Part shown: piece after piece, positions 55,340 to 64,000 of the stretch | Position numbering within the stretch: the stretch's first letter is position 1 | Layout: each line of letters begins with the position of its first letter | DNA from: Pseudocercospora fijiensis CIRAD86 | Taxonomy: Eukaryota > Ascomycota > Dothideomycetes > Mycosphaerellales > Mycosphaerellaceae | Assembly: GCF_000340215.1 (NCBI RefSeq) | Contig: NW_006921534.1 | Coordinates: forward strand, 6,189,450-6,253,449 | DNA: 64,000 nucleotides | Direction: 5' to 3' | Made by a program: the position numbers and the translations under genes | The notes under the pieces: model-generated | Seen by the model: the letters and a program-made list of their open reading frames with translations, nothing else | Database searches by the model: none | Told to the model about the DNA's origin: nothing

Positions 55340-58300
55340 ATGAGAGGCCCTCAGCTTAGTGGGTCGCTGCCAGACCCATATGCTACCATTCGTGCGGCAC
55401 TGCTAGAACGCTTCGAAGCGGCACAGCAGTTCTGGGCGGACAGCCTTCGCGGCCTGGAGCGAAGGGAAACCTTTTCCTCGACCTGGTCGTCGGGACACAA
55501 GTCTGCGACGTCTGATAAGCGCCTGGTCATCACTGCGGATCTCAAAGACGACCAATTGGAGAAGCAACTGGTGCAAGTGGAGGAAGACTACGGCATCAAG
55601 CGGAAAATCTTCTTCGAGGCGCTGTGGGCCATTGTGCTTCGACAACACACGGGATCCGACGACATCGTCTTTGGTGCAGCCAACCATGCTTGCAGTCTCC
55701 TTGACGAGAAGTGCTCGTCCGCCGATATCTATCCCGTGCGCGTGAGCGCTGCAGAGGGCGCGAAATTTGGCGATTTGGTCTCGGCTCTTGAGTCGTTCCA
55801 TCGGAAAGCCTTCCGCCACAGCTTCCTGGAGTATGCTGAGATCGAGCACATGCTGCCGGGGCCTCTCCCGACCTCCGTCTACTACTCAAAGGCGCCCATC
55901 AGCTTTCATGGCGACGCGTCAACCCTGCCTCTCGTCCTCAATATATCATCAGGACAAGCCTTATCGCTTTCACTCGACGTCAGCTCGGTGCTTGAACGGC
56001 GTGAGGCCGAGGTCTTACTGTCACACTTCGTTGCGGCCCTGGACGATGCGCTGTCCAAGCTATATCTGCCACACACGTCAATTGACGATATCAAGATCGA
56101 TTCCCGCGAGGAGCATGTCTCGATATTGCGCACCAATCGTTCAAATAAGCGGGAACATCCAAGCACGATCGTGCATCTGTTTGAAGAGGCCGTCAGAGAG
56201 TACCCCGACAAGGTCGCCCTCGAAAATGATCAGCACGAAAAGCTCACCTTCAGCGAGCTCAACCGCCTTTCAAATCGGCTCGCGAGATACCTCGCTCTCA
56301 AGAAAGACGACATTGTCCCAATCTGCATGGATCGATCGATCGATATGATTGTTGCCATGCTTTCTGTCCTGAAGTCTGGGGCCGCCTACACAATCCTGGA
56401 TCCCCAGAGCCCTGCAGAACGTAACCGTCAGATTGTCGAGGCTTCTGGGGCCAACACGGTGCTTGCGAACCAACAATACATGGACATGTTACCGCGCACA
56501 GTCGACGTCGATGTGGCCATCGCCCATTGCTGGCTGCAATGCCATGAGATCGATGGCTGCAACCTTCAGCTCTCCATTTCACCCGAGCAAAAAGCATACA
56601 TCATATACACCTCTGGCTCTACCGGCAAGCCAAAGGGCGTGGTATTAACCCATCGTGCTGCTACCAACGGTATGGCGTATCACAGTCTGAATGGTCGAGA
56701 ACGGTGGCTCCTCTTCTATAATCCGACATTTTCGGCCGCACAGCGCACGATGCTCTCAACACTTATCCATGGTGGCACACTCATAATCGCACCGAAGTCA
56801 AGGTTACAAGAGGACCTCGCATTCTTGATTAAGGACTTGCGGGTACAGAGCTTGGGTATCACTCCTTCGGCATTGTCCACCATTCGCCCGCAGGACGTGC
56901 CAAGCTTAGAACTAGTCACTCTGGTTGGAGGTGAGTTGGTGGTTTGAAGACACAGTTGAATGCATGGGCTAACTAAATCTTCACCTCTCCAGAAAGCATC
57001 CAGCAGAGTCTGGTCTCCGAGTGGGCCGATCATGTCGAGTTACGAAACACCTACGGTCTCTCCGAAGTGACGCAACTCAATTTTGGCACTCGCCTGACAT
57101 CCACCTCAAACCCAAGGATCGTCGGTCGACCTGCAGATACGACCAGTGCCTTTGTATTGAAACCGGGGAAAACAGATCTCGCAGCCTTTGGAATCGCTGG
57201 TGAGCTCGGACTTGCAGGCCCACAGCTCGGCATTGGATACTTGAATGATCCCCTCAGGACTGCAAAGGTCTTCATTGACAACCCCTTCGGCCCCGGAAAG
57301 CTTTACCGCACGGGTGATCTGGCACGGATGAACTACGATGGGTCGTTCGAAATCCTTGGCCGCATTGATTTCCAAGCCAAGATCGCTGGACAGAAAGTTG
57401 AACCGTCTGAGGTCAATTCTGCTCTCCTCAAGCATCCCAGTGTTCAAGACGTTATCACTGTTGCTGCTAACCTGGCGGATCGCACTACTTTGGTTGCTGG
57501 ACTGGTCGTCTTTGACGCTGCAGAGTGGACGTCGACTCTTTCCAGTGTCCGCAAACATGCTGAAGAACAGCTTCCTTCCTACATGGTCCCCTCTTTCTGG
57601 CTGCGGCTTGACGAGATTCCGAAGAATATCAATGGGAAAATGGACCTCTTGCGATTCAAGAATCATGTGGAAAGCATGACCATGGAGCAACTCATCCAGG
57701 ATGCTTCTGCTCTGGAAGCAGGTAGCCAGATCGAGGATGCTGTGGAGACGACCATCGCCGCGGCGTGGGCCAGTGCTCTGGGTGTGGATCGGGACTTGAT
57801 CAAACGCGAACACAGTTTTGTAGCGCTTGGTGGCAGCTCGATACAGGCCATCAAAGCTCTCGCGGCCCTGCGGAAGGACAGGCTACAGACAACCCTGAAT
57901 GAGCTGCTATCCGATATGACCATTGCAGAAGCCGCCGTGAGCTACGAGAAATTACCTGGCGACGAGACACAAGAAGATCCACAGCCATTCGAATTGGTCA
58001 CTGACAGTGCTCTGCGTCGGAGTCTAATCGAAGACACGAACGTTGTGGACGCGTATCCAGCGACAGCTTTACAGCAGGATCTTCTCTCCTCGCTCGGCTC
58101 CAAGGATGATCCATACACCTATCGTCGTGTTTGGGAGGTCTCTGGCCTGGATCTCGAGAGACTCAAGCAGAGCTTCGAGACTTACTTCCAACGAAGCGAT
58201 ATCCTGAAGACATCGTTCATCGCACATGGCAGATCTGTCTTCCAAACCATCCGATCCGACATGCAACTTCCATGGACGTGGAGTGATCGGGATCTGGACA

Positions 58301-61300
58301 GCTACCTCGCACAGGACAAGGCAGAACCCTTCAGCATGGATGGCCCGCTGTTCCGCATTTCTCTCCTGTCGCAGCGGCTGCTTGTGGTTTCCATGCATCA
58401 TTCACTCTTCGACTTCTGGTCGTTCCGATTCCTGTACCACGACGTTGCAGCTATCTACTTTGGATTGACACCAGCTGTACGTGCTCCGTTCAAACGCTAC
58501 GTCAACCACATCGCCAAGACCAATGATACAAAGACTCGTCGCTTCTGGAAGACGGAGCTCACAGGCGCTGAGGCGACCATTTTGAATCCGTATCCGACGT
58601 CGAGTACGGTGAAGCTTGCAGTATCAAGGCCCAATGACCTTCAAGACCGGCTTAGAGAGCTCGGGCTTACGCTCGGCGCGGTCCTCTATGCTGCTTGGGC
58701 CATTTTGCTGTCTAAGCACACCGGCACTTCAGATGTTACCTTCCTGACGTCTCTCAGTGGCCGGGACACACCAGTCTCTGGAATCGACAGCATCGACGGT
58801 CCTACCCTTGCAATGGTCCCGCAACGTACTCAATTAGATCCCGAAGCACGACTCGATGATGTGGCTCGGGCCATTGGAGCCCACGTGAGGACATTGAGCG
58901 AGCATGCGCACTACGGTATGCGGAATGCTCTATCCTCAGCCAATCTGCAGCAGGACTTATTCGATACATTCCTCAATGTTCTTGTCTCCCCGGAGGAAGA
59001 TCCGGTCACCGATCGTGTCTTCAAGCGATTCGGGCCGCCTTGGCAATGGGACAATCCTTTCACGACCATGGAGGTCGAGGAGAGAGATGGCCAGATCCTG
59101 TTCCGAATTTCAGGCCGTCTGGAGGAACGTCGACTGCAGTATATTCTGGACTCGTATCTCATTGCTATCGACGCTATTGTTCAAGAGCCATTGCAAATGG
59201 TTTCTCAGGTCGACATCATCGGACCGAAAGAGAAGGACTATCTGTACAATGCTCTCAGCAATCGAAGCACGCTCAGAGTGCCGACTCCGGAGCTGCTCCA
59301 TCACCGCTTTGAACAGCATGCAGTCAATACACCAGAGGCAATTGCCATTGACTGGCAGGCCGAGACGCAGTTGAGTTATGCAGAGTTGGATCGACGAGCC
59401 AATATCCTCGCTCATCACCTCATCCAGACTGGCGCTCGTGTTGGAGATCGAATCCCACTAATGCTGGACAAGTCGATAGACACCATGGTCGCCATTCTTG
59501 GGGTCATGAAAGCCGGAGCAGCCTACGTTCCTCTCAACCCAGAGAATCCGGTCGAGCGCAATCTCTTCATTGTGAAAGATGTCCAAGCCAAAACTTTGAT
59601 CGTACACGAGAGATACTTGGATTTCTGCTCCGAAAATGGTCTACCCGCAGTTCTCATCGATCAGATGTCGTTCGACACCGAGAACGTGGAGGCTCCCCAG
59701 ATCTCAGTCACACCGGACCACCTCGCGTATATCATCTATACTTCTGGATCCAGCGGGATGCCCAAAGGCGTCAAGGTCCCTCATCGCTCTGCGGCTGCCG
59801 CTGTGACTAGTATGGAAGAAGCCGAAGGCCGGGGCTCCGGTGAGTGGAGGACATTGCAGTTCGCCAACTATGTCTTTGATGCGTCAGTTCAAGACATCTT
59901 CAACACACTTTCGACGGGCGGAACGCTCTGCATGGCACCGCAAGACGTTCTCTTGTCTAATCTAGCGGGCACAATTCAGTCCATGAATGTCAAGCAAGCC
60001 ATCATCACACCCACGGTGGCAAAGCTACTGCAGCCCTCGGAAGTGCCGAGCATGACCACGCTGATCGTCGGAGGCGAACCTCTGACCAAAGATGTCGTGG
60101 CTGCGTGGGCTCCAGATCATCAAATTCTGAATGTCTACGGCCCTACCGAGACGAGCATGGTGGTCACGACCAAAGATGTTCAGCGAGGTGATCTGATCTC
60201 CAATATCGGCGCGCCGTTCCCGACAGTCATGGCTTTCATTGTCGACCCGAATGGAATGTCCCTGGTCCCGTACGGGGCTGTTGGAGAGCTCTGCATTTCT
60301 GGACCCCAGGTGACTGATGGCTATGTCAACAGAGACGATCTGACCTCCGCTGCGTTCGTGGATGGTTCAGATCTTGAAGTTGGCAGGCTATACCGCACCG
60401 GCGACCTTGCACGGTGGCTGCCGGGGGGAGAGATCTCTTGTCTCGGTCGTAAAGACGGACAGATCAAGATTCATGGCCATCGAATCGAGCTCGGCGAGAT
60501 CGAGGTTGCTCTCGTGAAGACGGGAGTCGTTGAGGAAGCTGCCGTCATCGTCACAGAAGTCAGTGGCAAGCCGAGCCTGGTAGCTTTCTGTGTCTTTGCT
60601 CAATCCGGCTCCACTGCTATACAGAGCGCTGATGAGCATGCCGAAGACTTCAAACTGCTTCGAGACGGACTGGCAACCTCTGGACTGACGCCCTACATGA
60701 TTCCGAACATCGTACTCCCTGTCGGGGCCTTGCCCAAGCTGCCCAGCCGAAAGGTCGATCGGAAAACGCTGAAGAGCCAAGCCGAGCTGATTGACGCCAG
60801 TGTTTTGCGACAATATGCACTGTCCCGAGCCGAGTCTGCTCAACAGTACGTCGCGCCTGCAAATGACCCAGAAGCCAAGCTTGAGCAGCTGTGGAGCAAC
60901 GTCCTCGGCGTCCCTGCCTCTGAGATCGGGCGTTTGGCCGACTTCAAGGCCCTCGGGGGTGATTCCATCACGGCGATTTCGCTTTCCAGTGCCATTAGCA
61001 GGGCAGGATTCACGCTCAGCGTCAGCCATATCTTGAGAAGCCCACGTTTGAGCGAGATGGCGGCTCTCATGAAGCCGAAGCAGCAAGACGGCAGCAATGC
61101 CGCACGCAGAAAGCAGTATGCGGTGGGCCCCGAGGTGGAACGGAAGTTGGAAGAGGCTGGCTTGAGCTCGGAAGATGTCGAATATGGTGAGTAGATATGC
61201 TCCTCGCTTTGTAAAAGATTCTTTGACTGACCGATCAAATAGTTTACCCAGCGCCACCAGGCCAGGCGGAGTTTGCCCGTCAGGGATCCCGGGAAGAACA

Positions 61301-62471
61301 GATGTGGATGCTCATGACGGTTCGCCGCATGCCTGCTGGCACTGACATGGACAAATGGACATCGGCGACAACTCGACTGATCCAAACCAACGACATTCTG
61401 CGCACATCCTGGCTCCCCGTTAGCGATGAGGAGTGGGCAGGCGTCGTGCTGCGCTCTCACACGCCGCAATTAGAGGTCGTCGATTGCCCGTCCGAGACAT
61501 TCGCCGAAGAGTTCATTGAAAAATTCTGGCAAGACCGTTTCGTCTTCGGCAAGCCGTTCATCAAATTCGCCTTGCTCAAACATCCCGACGGCTCGTGCGA
61601 TGTCGTGGTGAAATTGAACCACGCCGTCTACGATGGCACCTTGTTGCGCATCTTCGACGACCATTTCGGAGCAATTCTCGCAGACCAACCCATTCCAGAA
61701 CACGGCCAATTCCGAGACTTCGCCTTCCACATCTACGAATCCGAAAAAGCCGCCTCCTTGAACTACTGGAAACAAACCATGTCCGGACGCACCCACACAT
61801 TCCTCCACTCCACCCCCTCCCCCAAAATCACAGCCACCACCCGCTCCATCATCTCCACCGACCTCGAATCCCTCGCTTCCACCACCGGCGTCAGTCCCTC
61901 CTCCATCTTCCAGGCCGCATACCAACTCTGGCTCGCGCGCACCAGCAAATCTCCCGACGTAAACTTCGACTACCTCCTCTCCGGCCGCAACGTCGACCTC
62001 CCCGACCCCATGACAATCAACGGCACGCTCGCCAACTTCCTCCCCGTCCGCCACCAACTTCACGAAAGCACCACCACCCTCCGAGAATTCCTCCAAGCCA
62101 CGCAAGAGAACTTCTGGAACATGACCGAGCACGGAAACGTCGGGCTCGACGACATCTACCGGGCCGCGGGTCTCGATCGCCACGCGTTCGGGAATCGCAC
62201 GTTGTTTCTTTTTCAGCCGTTCGAACCCGCCGGTGCGCCCGACGAGAGGAGGTGGTTGGTTTTGGCCAAGAGTCGGGTCCGGATGTACCAGCCTTATGCG
62301 CTGGTTGTGGAGGTGGCGAAGGCGGTGGAGGGGAGGCATAAGTTGGCGGTGATGTACGATGAGACGGTGTTTAGTCATGAGAGGGCGAGGGAGATTGCGG
62401 AGGAGATTCGGGGGATTGTGGAGGGGTTTGCGGTGGGGGGTGGGGAGGGGAGGGTTTTGGAGGAGATTTGA
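55340..62471 (+). CDS. Two-module nonribosomal peptide synthetase: partial C-A-T-C-A-T-C
   Basis: Exons 55340-56930, 56993-61186 and 61243-62471 (introns 62 and 56 bp) give 2337 residues. Residues 1-265 are the C-terminal half of a condensation domain without HHxxxDG. A1 (~270-745) has core YIIYTSGSTGKPKG and NGKMD; its A4 region reads NPTFSAAQ, so the Asp that binds the alpha-amine is Ser. T1: LGGSS near 807. The middle C domain carries HHSLFDF near 997 (Gly replaced by Phe). A2 (~1300-1780) has TSGSSGMPKG and FDASVQD with the Asp present. T2: LGGDS near 1849. The terminal C (~1930-2337) carries NHAVYDG near 2052, like the S/NHxxxDxxT pattern of fungal cyclising C domains. No thioesterase or reductase domain. 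Start context CACCATGAG. The product is unknown; a cyclic or condensed dipeptide is inferred. Confidence 0.92.
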
Positions 62472-62879
62472 ATCATTTGATTATTGTAATAAGGGGGAAA
62501 TCATGGAGTTGGGCGTTGGGTTTGGGTTTGGGGTCTTTCTTATCCTCTTCTAGATGTATAGAGGTGGCAAAATTGTTTTTGTTTCGTTCTCGAGAATTTA
62601 ATCTTCCTTGTTTGCAAGTACCGATCTATAGCCTCCCTAGTTATTTGGAATCGTAGGTTACGATACGCGAGGGATAATAGGCATTCTATTCGATCTCAAA
62701 TCGCGAATGTCGTATATTGCTTCGAGTAGTACGAATGTCTCGAAGTGTATTATCCTTAAGAGGACTTTGAATTCACCGACTAGGAGGTAGATTAGGGAGG
62801 CCTATACGTACTAGATTGTCAATATAGCACTTCTAACCGTAGCGATAATAACGTAATCTTTGCCCCTTTAAGTTCTTTT

Positions 62880-64000
62880 TAATATATCTTTTTATATAGG
62901 GGAGTTATAGCGTAATAATATAGAGCAAATATACTCTAATTTATATATATTTTTTCGAAAAGAATAAAATTTTTAGTCGTTGCCTCCTTAATTAATAAGC
63001 TATATAGCTTAAAACTCTAAGTTAGAGATTTTAGAATTTTAGCGTTTTTTTTAACTTGTCTTAATATACTATTTTTAGTAGTCTAAAACCTAGGCCTTAT
63101 AGTTTCACTTAATAAAAATCTATTTTAAGATTTTTCTTATAATATAGCTACTATTAGTTATACAATCTAGAATTTAAAACTTAAAAATTCTTCTTAGATT
63201 CCCTTTCGTATATCTTTTTCTTTAGACGAGTTATAGCTTAGTAATGTAAGATAAAAATACTCTAGCTTTAATCTAGTATTAGAAAATTACTAAAATTATT
63301 ATAGCTATCTACTAAGATTAGCCTAAAATTCTAGAATAAAGATTTTAAGACTTTTGCGTTTTTTAAGCCTTAGTATACTATCTTTAGCAATCTAAAACCT
63401 TAACCTAATAGTTTTACCTAGTAAGAATCTATATTAGAGCTTTTACTTTAACTAAGCTATAAATAGTCTTATAACTTAGAAAACAATATTCTTAAGAATT
63501 ATAAATTTTAAATTACTAAGCCTACAATTCTTAAGAATATTCGCTTTAGGATTTTAAGACTAATAGTAAGCGTATTAAAGATAAAAATCTCAACCTATAT
63601 TTATACTAGGTAAAACTCTTAGATCTAGGTTTTAGATTACTAAAAATAGTATACTAAGGCTTAATAAATACTAAAATCTTAAAATCTTAATTCTAGACTT
63701 TTAGGCTAATCTTAGTAGATAGCTATAGTAATTTTAGTAATTTTCTAATACTAGATAAAAAATAAAGTATTTTTGTCTTATATTACTAAGCTATAATTCG
63801 CCTAAAGAAAAAGATATACGAAAGGGAATCTAAAAAGGATTCAAGTTTTAAATTCTAGATTATATAACTAATAGTAGCTATATTACGAGGAAAATCTTAA
63901 AGGGAATTTTGATTAAGTAAAACTATAACGCCTAAGTTTTAGATTACTGAAAATAGTATATTAAGACTTAAAAAAACGCTAGAATTCTAAAATATCTAAC
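62880..64000. repeat. Large inverted repeat of tandem ~320-bp AT-rich units
   Basis: The right-hand half (about 63580-64000) is the reverse complement of the left-hand half (about 63010-63470), for example CTTTCGTATATCTTTTTC at 63203-63220 against its complement near 63806-63823. Within the left half, blocks at 62904 and 63230 (GTTATAGC) and at 63042 and 63356 (GCGTT) recur about 315-325 bp apart, so each arm is itself a tandem pair. The spacer is about 63480-63570. The sequence is very AT-rich and stop-dense, as after RIP, and continues beyond the window. The stretch 62472-62879 before it is 3' flank of the NRPS grading into AT-rich DNA. Confidence 0.75.

Noticed and set aside
61470..62378. 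302-codon open frame on the minus strand
   Set aside because: Antisense to the NRPS terminal C domain; low-complexity Gly/Val/Glu translation is a codon-bias shadow.
55340..62471. Siderophore synthetase (SidC/NPS2 or SidD/NPS6 type)
   Set aside because: There are no terminal repeated T-C units as in SidC-type enzymes, both A domains keep core motifs (no degenerate A as in NPS6), and no ornithine hydroxylase or acyltransferase gene is nearby.

Overview
The window looks like a chromosome segment of a filamentous ascomycete (Pezizomycotina; a Dothideomycete such as Mycosphaerellaceae is a guess). The signs are short 48-85 bp spliceosomal introns, fungal-type genes (Spt8, Prp38, Fmc1, EBP-type sterol isomerase, a multimodular NRPS) and transposons degraded in the manner of repeat-induced point mutation (RIP): stops are overwhelmingly TAG/TAA at former Trp/Gln codons, and changes fall in CpA/TpG contexts.

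Positions 1-20390 are a retrotransposon block. At least three Ty3/gypsy chromovirus copies (A, B, C; pol ends in a chromodomain) lie head-to-tail, with one LTR at each junction of about 1.4 kb or a deleted version of it. A complete but dead copia element (13545-18865, minus strand, 147-bp LTRs, 5-bp target duplication) is inserted into the 3' LTR of copy C. A further truncated gypsy LTR ends the block at 20390.

Positions 20391-45332 are mostly ordinary genes: an F-box-like protein, Fmc1, a GT31-type glycosyltransferase, a DHA1 drug/polyamine transporter with a GC-AG intron, a GT8-like glycosyltransferase, Prp38, an F-box protein, EBP-type sterol isomerase, a ZNFX1/Hrr1-like NF-X1 helicase, Spt8, an aldo-keto reductase and an aquaporin with a long N-terminal extension. 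A RIP-like AT-rich island (about 24270-25198) and a 100-N assembly gap (40416-40515) interrupt this region.

Positions 45514-62471 look like a specialised-metabolism locus: an amidase, an Etr1/MECR-like enoyl reductase, an AhpD/carboxymuconolactone-decarboxylase-like protein, an MCT-type MFS transporter, and a two-module NRPS (partial C-A-T-C-A-T-terminal C) transcribed divergently from the transporter. The first A domain lacks the usual amino-acid-binding Asp, and the last C domain has an NHAVYDG motif suggestive of a cyclising terminal C domain, so a small cyclic or released product built from an unusual starter is plausible but unproven. Two copies of a 131-132 bp MITE with about 23-bp terminal inverted repeats sit in the intergenic spaces of this locus. 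The window ends in AT-rich sequence that forms a large inverted repeat of tandem ~320-bp units (62880-64000), running off the edge.
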